Source: Sulfurimonas sp. hsl 1-7 (GTDB lineage Bacteria > Campylobacterota > Campylobacteria > Campylobacterales > Sulfurimonadaceae). Taken from it: 64,000 nt of DNA. The notes beneath the pieces were generated by a model, which saw nothing but the letters and a program-made list of their open reading frames with translations, had not been told where the DNA came from and ran no database searches. Shown piece by piece: positions 24,861 to 32,962 of this stretch. The translations under genes and the position numbers were made by a program. The stretch spans positions 186,888 to 250,887 of the forward strand of contig NZ_JAUIRR010000003.1 of assembly GCF_030577135.1 (NCBI RefSeq). Direction: 5' to 3'. Numbering within the stretch: position 1 is the stretch's first letter; each line of letters opens with the position of its first letter.

Positions 24861-25598
24861 TTAACTATGAGGTTTTGTAAACGGGATCAAAAAAGGTACT
24901 TTTTTCTGGTAATCCCTATACTCATTTCCAAAGGTTTTCACTAAACTTTTCTCTTCTAGATAAAGCCCTATGACGGCATAAACAGTAAAGCCGACACTCA
25001 TTAAAAGATGCCCGTAACTCATGCTCGGAGTTGCCCAAAGCCCTATGAGTGTTCCAAGCTGTACTGGATGACGGACATATTTATAAAAAAACTTTGTTTG
25101 AAAACAGCTCTCTGGTTCGGGAATAGATTTAAAAACCCTATACCCCTGATGGAGTCCGAAAAGCTCAAAATGATCGATCAAAAAGGTAGATATGAAAGCA
25201 AAAAACCATCCAAACAAATAAACAGCCGTCAAAAACCAAAAGAAAAAACCTTCGTTAAAATCCCATATTAAAATATCTATAGGGTGCCAAAAATAGATGA
25301 GTAAAAACAGACAGATTGCCGAAGCCACCCCGTAAAGTGATGTTTTAAAAGAGTGAGGAAATTTTGCCAGAATCTTTTCTTTGAAAAAATCTCTCGCCAT
25401 TAATGAGTGTTGCAATCCAAACAGAAGTAACAATCCGACATCAAACATTACTGCATACCATACAGATGAATCGATACCGATATCTATATAGTGAGGGAGA
25501 AAACCCCACGGATAGACCCACAAGATCAAAAGAGACAAGGTCGCTATTGAAAAAAGATAGCTAAATATAGAAAAACCAAAAAGTAAATATCGTTTCAA
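24861..25598 (-). CDS. MddA/NnrU-like membrane methyltransferase
   Basis: 245 residues with five or six membrane helices. The segment LLLLFGLQHSLMARDFFK after the second helix, and RVFKSIPEP with YVRHPVQLGTLIGLWATP, match the isoprenylcysteine-methyltransferase-like fold of NnrU and MddA; the QHSLMAR motif is close to that of MddA, which makes dimethyl sulfide from methanethiol with SAM. VRHP and the Glu in LYLEEKSLVKTFG are the expected SAM-site residues. The start is TTG with AAGGTGG ahead. Methanethiol as substrate is inferred from resemblance. Confidence 0.65.
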   Translation of the reverse strand: MKRYLLFGFSIFSYLFSIATLSLLILWVYPWGFLPHYIDIGIDSSVWYAVMFDVGLLLLFGLQHSLMARDFFKEKILAKFPHSFKTSLYGVASAICLFLLIYFWHPIDILIWDFNEGFFFWFLTAVYLFGWFFAFISTFLIDHFELFGLHQGYRVFKSIPEPESCFQTKFFYKYVRHPVQLGTLIGLWATPSMSYGHLLMSVGFTVYAVIGLYLEEKSLVKTFGNEYRDYQKKVPFLIPFTKPHS

Positions 25599-25713
25599 GC
25601 AACCACCTTTTAAATATACTATTCACTTACAATAATAACACACTAAGTGTAACAAGTTTATAGGCTTTTAATCACTCTTGCACTACAATGATTGCTCGTA
25701 AAAAGGAGTGGCA

Positions 25714-26190
25714 GTGGATTTTACAAAATTTAAAAAGGCAAAAGTTTTTCAAAGAGGCAGAGGCGGTAGAGATGCTGCACATTTAGCAGACGAAAAACTT
25801 TATCATGAACTTTTAGAGCGTCATACAGAGATAGAGCGCACAACCACAGAACTAGAAAATGGGATCGAGACAATTACCCGAATCCCCTCTAAAGATGAAA
25901 ACCTCATAAAAATACTCCAAGAACATGCCATGGGGATGAAAAAAAGGTTTGATGGTAATCGAGCTATTCGTTCATGGGACCCGCTCTTTATTGAGCTTTT
26001 TGATCACAGAGAGCAGATACAAATGAACTCTACTATGCTTGATGACGGGATCAAAGTGACACTCACTGCAGATGATGAGAAGATTTGTGAACTGATAAAA
26101 CGCCATGATGAAACGCTCCATGCTTTTGTAAACTACGGCTTTAAAGCTGCTAGACACGAAAGCCCTTACCGTCCTATCGAAGATAACTAA
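25714..26190 (+). CDS. histidine-rich protein with internal duplication, unknown function
   Basis: 158 residues from GTG 25714, which is 5 nt after AAAAGGAG; a GTG two codons earlier overlaps that site and is rejected. After a basic N-terminus (FQRGRGG), two similar units of about 45 residues follow: RHTEIERTTTELENGIETIT ... ILQEH, and DHREQIQMNSTMLDDGIKVT ... LIKRH. Each has His, an Ile four or so residues on, L-[ED]-[ND]-GI, an acidic turn, and a closing His. This suggests a paired helical bundle that might bind metal or haem through His. No signal peptide. I cannot name the family with certainty. Confidence 0.75.
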   Translation: MDFTKFKKAKVFQRGRGGRDAAHLADEKLYHELLERHTEIERTTTELENGIETITRIPSKDENLIKILQEHAMGMKKRFDGNRAIRSWDPLFIELFDHREQIQMNSTMLDDGIKVTLTADDEKICELIKRHDETLHAFVNYGFKAARHESPYRPIEDN

Positions 26191-26200
26191 AAACGGGTTT

Positions 26201-26836
26201 TCAACATTTACAAATATGTCTATACTGCTCTAGTCGTATCTCGTTTTTCTTCGGGTCTTTTCTGATTGCCTCAGGCAAACCTCTTGCCCAAGATGGCGAA
26301 GGGGAGTAAAGAATTGTGAGTTCAAGCATCTTATTATCTAATTCAATTTTTTGCATTTCTCGAGAGCGCAAGTCAAACTTAGTCTTTGTTGCTTTTTGAA
26401 AAAGTTCGGCTACAAAACGTCCTGAGAAAAAAAGGCGAATCATTTTGTGTTTGTTCTGTTTTAGAAGTGTCAATACATCGAGCAGAACAATGTTGTAAAG
26501 ATCACCGTCACTTGCCCCACACCCTTTTGCACGGCTGCACTCTTCGATCGTATCGAAAATCCCAATCTCATTTTCTAAGAAAAAGTTTTGTCTCTCCTCT
26601 TTTGTGCTTAACGGCTGTTCACATTTACAACTCTGTTCCAGTATGTTCCAAAAGGCATTATATCGACTGCCGTAATACCAATCTACATCCCCTTCCTGGA
26701 ACTCTTTTTTTGCAAAACGAGCAGGAGGAGTATTACCGACGATCAGTGTTTTTGCCTCTGCAATGTTGAAAGGCTCATATGGGTGTTTAGTATGACAGAA
26801 TGTATGGACTTCACTTTTTCTATAAACTTTTTGCAT
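26201..26836 (-). CDS. uracil-DNA glycosylase superfamily protein
   Basis: 211 residues. The order LIVGNTPPARFA (motif I region), DWYYGSRYNAFWNILE, GIFDTIEECSRAKGCGASD, then IRLFFSGRFVAELF and LYSPSPSWARG (motif II-like) fits the UDG superfamily, closest to the hypoxanthine/deoxyinosine glycosylase branch in which YY-x-x-x-x-N-FW is typical. It would remove deaminated bases from DNA. The normal LPSTSPAN-type motif is altered to YSPSPSWARG. It ends near the convergent 25714 gene and begins 17 bp after the diguanylate cyclase stop on the same strand. Confidence 0.65.
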   Translation of the reverse strand: MQKVYRKSEVHTFCHTKHPYEPFNIAEAKTLIVGNTPPARFAKKEFQEGDVDWYYGSRYNAFWNILEQSCKCEQPLSTKEERQNFFLENEIGIFDTIEECSRAKGCGASDGDLYNIVLLDVLTLLKQNKHKMIRLFFSGRFVAELFQKATKTKFDLRSREMQKIELDNKMLELTILYSPSPSWARGLPEAIRKDPKKNEIRLEQYRHICKC

Positions 26837-26853
26837 CTCTATTTAAAACACTT

Positions 26854-27960
26854 TTAACTTTTATATACACAAATACGGTTTCTTCCGCTTCTTTTGGCTT
26901 CATACAATGCTTCATCTGCATTTTTAAATAGTTCTTCAAAACTGTTAATCTCTTTAGAGATATAACTAATGCCGAAGCTAGATGTAACCTTGATCTCTTT
27001 TTCTTCATAAAAGACGGTTTGTTCTTCAATGGCTTTACGAAATCTCTCAACTATTTTCAAAACGTTATCTTCATTTGTATTTGTAAAAACAATACAAAAC
27101 TCTTCACCACCTATTCTTCCAATCAAGTCCGTTTCTCTAAAATTTTCCTTTGCTAATTTAGCGATCATTTGTAAAACTTTGTCACCCGCATCATGTCCGT
27201 AAGTATCGTTTACTTTTTTAAAAAAATCTACATCAAACATCGTTAAGCCCAGAAAACTGTTTTGACTCTTGACTATATCAAAATGGTAAGCCATCTGTTC
27301 ATTTACAAAACGGCGGTTATAAAGATTTGTCAGAGGGTCTATGTGTGCCAAATGTTTCAACTTGTTATTCATAATAGAGATGTTTTTGAGTTGTTTGTCA
27401 CTCTCATGGGTAAAAGTTCCAAACATCAAAATTGCCGTCACAAAAATAAGAAAACTACTAAAATATGAGATAATACTTACATACTCTCCATCAAGCGTAA
27501 TTAAAGCAGGATAGTTTGCAAACCAGATCTCCAAAAATATCCATAACGGTATCCCCGCAAATGTGAACAACCACTTTTTCTTTCCTATCTCATCTCTGAA
27601 AAAGATCAAAGACATACCGACACCCGGCACTAAATAGTACTGAAAATAAAACTCTTTACCAAATACGATAGCTAAAAAACAAATAGATATATAGGCAAAA
27701 GTAAGAAAAACGATCCGTGAGGCAATATACTGTTTTTTGTAGTTTAAATAATAGGGAACCAACATAACAAGACTGACTCCGACAAGTACGATCGAGAGAT
27801 AGTGGGTTTTGTTTATAAAGAGATCAAAGAGAATCATACTCAGTATAAATGTAAAATTTGAAAGCGAAATGATGTTTACAAGTTTTATCTTTCCAGATAA
27901 CCACGAATCTGTTTCTTGGTCTATTCCAACTTCAATAATTTTTTTTATGTTTTGTTTCAT
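26854..27960 (-). CDS. membrane diguanylate cyclase
   Basis: 368 residues. Six membrane helices (about 28-185) form a MASE-like sensor, followed by a linker and a GGDEF domain (about 205-368). Active-site motif is RIGGEEF, with LTNLYNRRF and FDVDFFKKVNDTYGHDAGD for GTP and metal binding. An RETD I-site (RxxD) lies five residues before GGEEF, so product inhibition by c-di-GMP is expected. No PAS or receiver domain is present. The ligand of the membrane part is unknown. Transcribed towards the UDG-like gene. Confidence 0.92.
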   Translation of the reverse strand: MKQNIKKIIEVGIDQETDSWLSGKIKLVNIISLSNFTFILSMILFDLFINKTHYLSIVLVGVSLVMLVPYYLNYKKQYIASRIVFLTFAYISICFLAIVFGKEFYFQYYLVPGVGMSLIFFRDEIGKKKWLFTFAGIPLWIFLEIWFANYPALITLDGEYVSIISYFSSFLIFVTAILMFGTFTHESDKQLKNISIMNNKLKHLAHIDPLTNLYNRRFVNEQMAYHFDIVKSQNSFLGLTMFDVDFFKKVNDTYGHDAGDKVLQMIAKLAKENFRETDLIGRIGGEEFCIVFTNTNEDNVLKIVERFRKAIEEQTVFYEEKEIKVTSSFGISYISKEINSFEELFKNADEALYEAKRSGRNRICVYKS

Positions 27961-28029
27961 TGTTTAGCTAATTACCTGTTGAGTTTTTTTCTTTTGAAAA
28001 TGGAATATACCATAATTTGACACGTGTGT

Positions 28030-28845
28030 TTAATCTAAGTCTTCAACCCTACTTACCAAACCCCACTCAAAAGCCTGTTCTTGATCTTTAAAAATAGCCA
28101 TTGCCGTATTCATTTTGGCAAATCCTAGTCTTGTATAAAAAGGTTCCTTCCCCGGATAAGCATATAAAATAATTTTCTTATGCCCTTCACTCAGTTTTAA
28201 CAGTTTATTTACAACTGCTTTTCCCAATCCTTTACCCTGATACTCTGGATCTACTGCTACATCACAGATATATGAGGCATCAATTCCATCGGCAAGTGCT
28301 CGGCCTACTGCTATAAGCATACCGTTTTCATACAAAAAACATTTATAACGGCTATTTGAAAAAACAGTTTTTAAATCATCAGGCTTTTTCTCACCAAGCG
28401 GTGCTATTTTATACAGATATGAAAGCTCATGAAAATCTACATCGTCAATTTCATACTTCCATCTTCTTTCGTATTCTGAGAGTTTACTAAGCAGTTGTAC
28501 TTCAAAATATTGCGATAAAATCTTCTCTTGAGCTTTTATTTCATCTTGTAAAGGGCTTTGTTTATCGATCAAAAAGATTATTCGCTCACAAGAACTTTTC
28601 TGAACTTTCGGAATAAACTCCTCTATTAACCACGTAGTATCCTCTGTAGTATTTTCAAACCCCTTTGCAGTATCTGTAATCCAGGTATCTGCACTATACT
28701 CTTCAAGCAGTTTTAGTCCAAACTCCAAAGGTTTTTTATATTCATCTCCCTGACAAAATCCTTGCCAAATACAAAACACTCCATTATACTCTTTAAGATA
28801 TTCTACTTTACAAAATTGTGTTTGATAAATATTCTTAAGTTTCAT
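28030..28845 (-). CDS. GNAT acetyltransferase with STAS-like N-terminal domain
   Basis: 271 residues, two domains. Residues 1-125 (NGVFCIWQGFCQGDEYKKPLE, WITDTAKGFENTT, SCERIIFLID) resemble a SpoIIAA/STAS-like fold found as a stand-alone protein in many bacteria. Residues 135-271 form a GNAT domain with CDVAVDPEYQGKGLGKAVV, the acetyl-CoA pyrophosphate loop (QGKGLG), and FYTRLGFAKM near the end. The fusion may place acetylation under control of the N-terminal domain. Substrate unknown. AAAAAGG precedes the ATG. Confidence 0.8.
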   Translation of the reverse strand: MKLKNIYQTQFCKVEYLKEYNGVFCIWQGFCQGDEYKKPLEFGLKLLEEYSADTWITDTAKGFENTTEDTTWLIEEFIPKVQKSSCERIIFLIDKQSPLQDEIKAQEKILSQYFEVQLLSKLSEYERRWKYEIDDVDFHELSYLYKIAPLGEKKPDDLKTVFSNSRYKCFLYENGMLIAVGRALADGIDASYICDVAVDPEYQGKGLGKAVVNKLLKLSEGHKKIILYAYPGKEPFYTRLGFAKMNTAMAIFKDQEQAFEWGLVSRVEDLD

Positions 28846-28944
28846 AGGTAGCCTTTTTCTTTTTTGAAAAATATTTTAACTCAATCCTTCATAGAATGTC
28901 ATTAACATTTGTTAATAAAAAAGATTCTTGTTTGTGAATATATT

Positions 28945-29517
28945 TTACCCTTTAATATCCGGAAAATTATGAATCATCTCATCATAAGTTTTATACTTCT
29001 GCAAAGCCTCGATCACAACATCGAGAGGCTCATCATAGATCTCGTCCATATCGTACTCGTGAGGTTGTACTTCAAATGCCAACTGCTCTTTTGGCGGAAT
29101 AAACTGTGCATCTACACCCTCTTTATTTCCCCGTGCATCGACTCTGTACCAGCCGTACTTTTTCAAGTATATAGCATTGAGCCCGTGAAGACAATAGATA
29201 TCTGGCACATATTCAGAGCATGAAAGTCTTTGGTAGCAAAACCCCGTAGGGATTCCGTTTGCCCGTAAAAGTGCTGCAAGTAAAATGCTCTTTGCATAAC
29301 ACCAGCCCGTTTTGTATTTTAAAACGTCACTTGCTTTATATGTTGTAACCTCATCTTTATAGTCCCCGCTATGATGGATCTCATCTCGTACATATAAAAA
29401 ACAGGCTTTTGCAATCTCCTCATCCTCTGTTAAACCTTGAGAAAGTTCTTGTGCCAGTGCTTTTACGCTTGGTTCTGAGAAATCAACATACTCACTCTCT
29501 TTTAAAAACTTTTCCAT
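28945..29517 (-). CDS. transglutaminase-like cysteine protease-fold protein
   Basis: 190 residues. The catalytic triad of the transglutaminase-like fold is complete: Cys73 in TGWCYAKSILLAALLRA, His111 in CLHGLNAIY and Asp127 in YRVDARGNK. No signal peptide, so cytoplasmic. Bacterial proteins of this size are usually peptidases or amidases of unknown target. Its ATG lies one codon and a base beyond the stop of the 29522 gene, in a TAACGATATG junction, and no good ribosome-binding site is visible, so its translation probably depends on that gene. Confidence 0.85.
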   Translation of the reverse strand: MEKFLKESEYVDFSEPSVKALAQELSQGLTEDEEIAKACFLYVRDEIHHSGDYKDEVTTYKASDVLKYKTGWCYAKSILLAALLRANGIPTGFCYQRLSCSEYVPDIYCLHGLNAIYLKKYGWYRVDARGNKEGVDAQFIPPKEQLAFEVQPHEYDMDEIYDEPLDVVIEALQKYKTYDEMIHNFPDIKG

Positions 29518-29521
29518 ATCG

Positions 29522-30121
29522 TTAGTGATTGATGATATCTAGTTTAACAAACAGCTGTGAGTTCTCTTCGAAGATCTCCAAATTTGTATCTATTGGAAAT
29601 TTTTGTTCAGCAAGTACCCCTTCTACAGAATGCAATACATGGACAAAAGTTTCAAACATCGGAGCTACGATATAATCAAGATTATCTTTTTTTACAAGCT
29701 CCGCCAATCTCTCTATAACACAGTAATATACAGCCTTATTAATCGAGCGTTGTATGAGATAGTCATGCATTATACGGATATTATTCTCTAACACTTCCCT
29801 TTCAATAGAGTTCAGTGTCAGGTTTTCACGTGCGCGCTCAAGCTCCTCATCTACCTCATCTTCAATAGTGTGCTCCTGATGATCTACCAACTGCTGATAA
29901 TTTTTACAACATTTTTTGATCTCATCTTCAAGCTGATCGTTAGATAAACGGGGACTGCTCATGTTATAAATATATTTTCTATCCTCATAATATTCATGGT
30001 CTATTGCCTTTATAAACTGTACGGCAATGTTTAAATATACAAATTTATCCTCTTTGTTTCTGTCGAAAGTGATCCCCGTATGAGAGATCAACGGTTTTGG
30101 TCCAATATATTTGATGTGCAT
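29522..30121 (-). CDS. conserved protein of unknown function
   Basis: 199 residues, no signal peptide or membrane segment. The N-terminus (HIKYIGPKPLISHTGITFDRNKEDKF) is strand-rich and resembles a small beta module; the rest is helical, with a strongly acidic stretch (HTIEDEVDEELERA) and regular heptads suggesting coiled coils. I recognise no family. It is followed without gap by the transglutaminase-like gene, which hints at a shared task. AAGAAAGGG lies before the ATG. Divergent to the aldo/keto reductase gene with an 85-bp gap that contains TATAAT boxes for both strands. Confidence 0.75.
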   Translation of the reverse strand: MHIKYIGPKPLISHTGITFDRNKEDKFVYLNIAVQFIKAIDHEYYEDRKYIYNMSSPRLSNDQLEDEIKKCCKNYQQLVDHQEHTIEDEVDEELERARENLTLNSIEREVLENNIRIMHDYLIQRSINKAVYYCVIERLAELVKKDNLDYIVAPMFETFVHVLHSVEGVLAEQKFPIDTNLEIFEENSQLFVKLDIINH

Positions 30122-30206
30122 ATACGCCCTTTCTTAGTAACTGTTTCTAACGTACTATATTTGATATAATAATCAAAAAATAAAAAATATCCAAAGGAAA
30201 ATAATA

Positions 30207-31226
30207 ATGGAATATAGATATATTGGGAAAAGCGGTCTAAGAGTAAGTCCTATATGTATGGGTACCATGACTTTCGGTACTCAAACACCCGATGAAAAAG
30301 TAGCCTTTGAGATCATGGATAAAGCGTATGATCGAGGCGTAAACTTTTTTGATACTGCAGAACTTTATCCTATCCCGCCAAATGCAAAACTAGCAGGTCT
30401 TACAGAGGAGATTGTCGGACGCTGGCTCAAAACAAAACCGCGTGAAAGTATCATACTCGCTTCAAAAGTAGCAGGAGCTGCAAATGGATGGTATACGCCA
30501 CCTGTTCGTCACGGACTTACTGCAATTGACAGTTTTCATATTGAACGTGGGATTGAGGGGAGTTTAAAAAGACTCGGAACTGATTACATCGATCTCTACC
30601 AAATGCACTGGCCCGATACTGTTGTGCCTATCGAAGAGAGTCTAAAAGCATTTGATCGTCTTGTAACAGCGGGAAAAGTTCGCTACATCGGGACATCGAA
30701 CGATACAGCTTACGGCACGACAAAAGCACTTATGACATCGGAGCATAAAGGGTATGCAAGATTTCAATCGGTCCAAAACAACTTTTCACTTTTAAACCGC
30801 CGTTTCTTGGATGAACTTGCAACCGTTGCACGTAAAGAGCAGATCTCGCTTTTATCTTATTCACCTCTTGCAGGCGGAGTACTAAGCGGTAAATACAATC
30901 AAGGTGGTGATGTTCACGGAAGATTTGCAAACTATGTAAAATCTCCAAATTCAAGACTCAGAACTATGGCACATCGCTTTTTAAATGACAAAACACTTGC
31001 TTCAACGCAAAAATATCTGAAAATTGCGGCAGACTTTGACCTACATCCGGTCACTCTTGCAACGGCTTGGTCAAAACAGTTTGACTTTGTGGCATCTACG
31101 ATCATCGGTGCAACTACACCTGAGCAATTAGACCCTGCGCTAGATGCGATGGATATTATATTAAACGATGAGATACTTGCAGCGTGTGATGCGGTACACA
31201 ATGAGATTCTTTACCCTATGGGGTAA
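30207..31226 (+). CDS. aldo/keto reductase
   Basis: 339 residues, TIM-barrel NADPH oxidoreductase. The catalytic tetrad is readable: Asp and Tyr in FFDTAELYP, Lys in ILASKV, His in YQMHWPD. The Tas/YghZ-like start RYIGKSGLRVSPICMGTMTFG and IGTSNDTAYG fit the group with 330-350 residues. The cofactor region SYSPLAGGVLSGKY and IIGATTPEQL is present. Substrate not predictable; such enzymes detoxify aldehydes. TATAAT at 30165-30170 is the likely -10, and AAAGGAAAA precedes the ATG. Confidence 0.92.
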   Translation: MEYRYIGKSGLRVSPICMGTMTFGTQTPDEKVAFEIMDKAYDRGVNFFDTAELYPIPPNAKLAGLTEEIVGRWLKTKPRESIILASKVAGAANGWYTPPVRHGLTAIDSFHIERGIEGSLKRLGTDYIDLYQMHWPDTVVPIEESLKAFDRLVTAGKVRYIGTSNDTAYGTTKALMTSEHKGYARFQSVQNNFSLLNRRFLDELATVARKEQISLLSYSPLAGGVLSGKYNQGGDVHGRFANYVKSPNSRLRTMAHRFLNDKTLASTQKYLKIAADFDLHPVTLATAWSKQFDFVASTIIGATTPEQLDPALDAMDIILNDEILAACDAVHNEILYPMG

Positions 31227-31233
31227 GTTCTCA

Positions 31234-31671
31234 TCACAATAAAGAGTTTAGCGAGGCATAAATTTTTGCTTGGTTACTCTTGTAGTTTTCCAGTTCCTCT
31301 TTACCTATAAGTTCACTCAAACCATTCTCGATCTCTTCTATGATCTTATTTGCCTCTTGCATCAGCTCTTCACTTTTTGAAGTAAAAGAGATCATTTTCT
31401 CTTTTTGATTCTCCAACTTATGAGTAATATATCCAAGCTCTTCAAGTTTTTTGATGTTTTTGTGCATCGCTTGTCTTGAATAGCCTACTTGGCGTGAGAG
31501 TTCCGAGCTCGAGATCTTTTGTGCTTGATCGATGTACGGAAAAAGTGTAATCAAAGCTTCGCTAAGCCCATCAAAGCCCTTTTCCTGCAACCTTTGCAAG
31601 ATCACCTTGTTAAAAATTTTTCCTGTTTCTAATGATAAAAAGCATAAAGACATTGTAAACCTAGTTGACAT
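31234..31671 (-). CDS. MarR-family transcriptional regulator
   Basis: 145 residues. Winged helix with ISSSELSRQVGYSRQAMHKNIKKLEELGYI, followed by a two-stranded wing and a long dimerisation helix. It is divergent to the SDR gene at 31732; the start codon overlaps the -35 box of that gene, so binding in the gap would control both. The ATG at 31671 has a TAAAAT 7 nt upstream (possibly leaderless), while an ATG at residue 7 (31653) has AGG ahead, so the start is uncertain. Ligands of MarR proteins are often phenolic or oxidants. Confidence 0.88.
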   Translation of the reverse strand: MSTRFTMSLCFLSLETGKIFNKVILQRLQEKGFDGLSEALITLFPYIDQAQKISSSELSRQVGYSRQAMHKNIKKLEELGYITHKLENQKEKMISFTSKSEELMQEANKIIEEIENGLSELIGKEELENYKSNQAKIYASLNSLL

Positions 31672-31693
31672 AATTTATATTTTATTCTATACT
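31665..31693 (+). promoter_or_regulatory. consensus promoter of the SDR gene
   Basis: TTGACA (31665-31670), a 17-bp spacer and TATACT (31688-31693) form a near-perfect sigma-70 promoter. The -35 overlaps the start codon of the divergent marR-type gene. Strong promoters of this shape normally need a repressor, for which the MarR protein is the obvious candidate. Confidence 0.7.
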
Positions 31694-31731
31694 TTCAAAG
31701 CTTAACACGAAATGACAAAGAGGAAAATAAA

Positions 31732-32442
31732 ATGGATTTAACAAATAAAACAGCCTTAGTTACAGGTGCAAATGGTGGTTTAGGAAAAGCTATCGTAAAA
31801 GCTTTATTAGACAACAACGTAGCAAAGGTTTATTACGGAGTAAGAGATTTACAAAGTAACCATTTTTTAGAAGAGTTATCAGATAGAATTTCAGTTATTC
31901 AATTAGACTTGAGCGATCATGCAATGTTAGAAGAGAACTTGGCATCTGTTGAAAAGATTGATCTGCTTATTAACAATGCAGGTGTTAACAGCGGTAAAAC
32001 AATCTTTGAAAACGATAACAGCGATTTTACGGTCAATGTTCAAGGGACATTAAAAGTAACACAACTTTTAGCGGACAAGATCAATGAAAACGGTGCTATC
32101 GTAAACATTACATCTATTTTAGCACTATGTAATTTCCCTATTATGGGGCTTTACTCTGCTTCTAAAAGTGCATTGCATTCATTAACACAAGCACTTAGAG
32201 GACATATGCGTTTAAAAGGGATAAGTGTTTTAGAAGTATTACCTGGACCGATAGATACTAAAATGACACCGGATGAAGGTATGCCTAAAGCCTCACCTGC
32301 TTCTATCGCTGAGGAGATCATCTCGGCACTTGCAGCAGATCAAGAGGAGATCTATCCTGACGAGTTTGCTAAAATGATCAAAGAGGGACTTACTCACGAT
32401 CCAAAAGGTGTTGAACAGCAGTTTGCACAGTATTTAGGCTAA
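31732..32442 (+). CDS. short-chain dehydrogenase/reductase
   Basis: 236 residues. SDR signature: TGANGGLGKAIVKA with the nucleotide loop, LLINNAGVN, catalytic Ser in NITSILAL, and YSASK. The C-terminal PGPIDTKMTPDEG is common in the group that oxidises or reduces small hydroxy/keto compounds. Preceded by GAGGAAAA and a consensus promoter, and probably repressed by the divergent MarR regulator. The 3' end overlaps the convergent 32434 gene by 9 bp. Substrate unknown; induction by a MarR ligand suggests detoxification. Confidence 0.9.
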   Translation: MDLTNKTALVTGANGGLGKAIVKALLDNNVAKVYYGVRDLQSNHFLEELSDRISVIQLDLSDHAMLEENLASVEKIDLLINNAGVNSGKTIFENDNSDFTVNVQGTLKVTQLLADKINENGAIVNITSILALCNFPIMGLYSASKSALHSLTQALRGHMRLKGISVLEVLPGPIDTKMTPDEGMPKASPASIAEEIISALAADQEEIYPDEFAKMIKEGLTHDPKGVEQQFAQYLG

Positions 32443-32883
32443 ATTTACAAAACGTTTATTTTCAAGGGAGATCTTTTCAAGCTTTTCTAAACTCCCTTGA
32501 TCTAAAACCATTTTTTTAGTTTTTTGTGCAAATGAGATGAGATGCTCATATGAGCTTAGATCAACACTTTTTCCAAACAAAGCAGCATCGGAGATATGTG
32601 AAACGATATCGTTATGCTCTATCTCATCAAAATGCTTCATAATATTTTGCGCCATAATGTGACTTAGATGTTCACCGTGTTTTAGAGATTTTAAAACTTT
32701 CTTCTGTGCAGCATCTTTTTCAAGACCTCTTTCATGAAGTGCTTCAATACTCATGCTCGCTAAAGATTCAGAACTTTTTCTACTCTCGGAGATTTCACTT
32801 GTTACTCTTACCTCAACCGGCAGAGCATAAGCGAAAGTGATATTTGTTAGTAATACTGTAAAAATTATTATTTTTTTATTCAT
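32434..32883 (-). CDS. secreted helical protein of unknown function
   Basis: 149 residues. Signal peptide 1-20 (IIIFTVLLTNITFAYA). The mature chain is helical and rich in Ser, Glu, Lys and His (HGEHLSHIMAQNIMKHFDEIEHNDIVSHI), with no Cys. The cluster of His could bind metal, but no motif is established. AGGAAAC precedes the ATG. It stands alone, convergent with the SDR gene. No family recognised. Confidence 0.7.
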   Translation of the reverse strand: MNKKIIIFTVLLTNITFAYALPVEVRVTSEISESRKSSESLASMSIEALHERGLEKDAAQKKVLKSLKHGEHLSHIMAQNIMKHFDEIEHNDIVSHISDAALFGKSVDLSSYEHLISFAQKTKKMVLDQGSLEKLEKISLENKRFVNLA

Positions 32884-32962
32884 ATCTTTGTTTCCTGTTT
32901 CATAAAGGTATGCAACAAGTGTAGTCGATCAAAGATAATGAAATAGAAACAAAATGGTGACT

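Noticed and set aside
26386-26769. 127-residue plus-strand ORF opposite the UDG-like gene
   Set aside because: Composition rich in Cys, His and Ser is typical of antisense frames; the minus-strand gene has family motifs.
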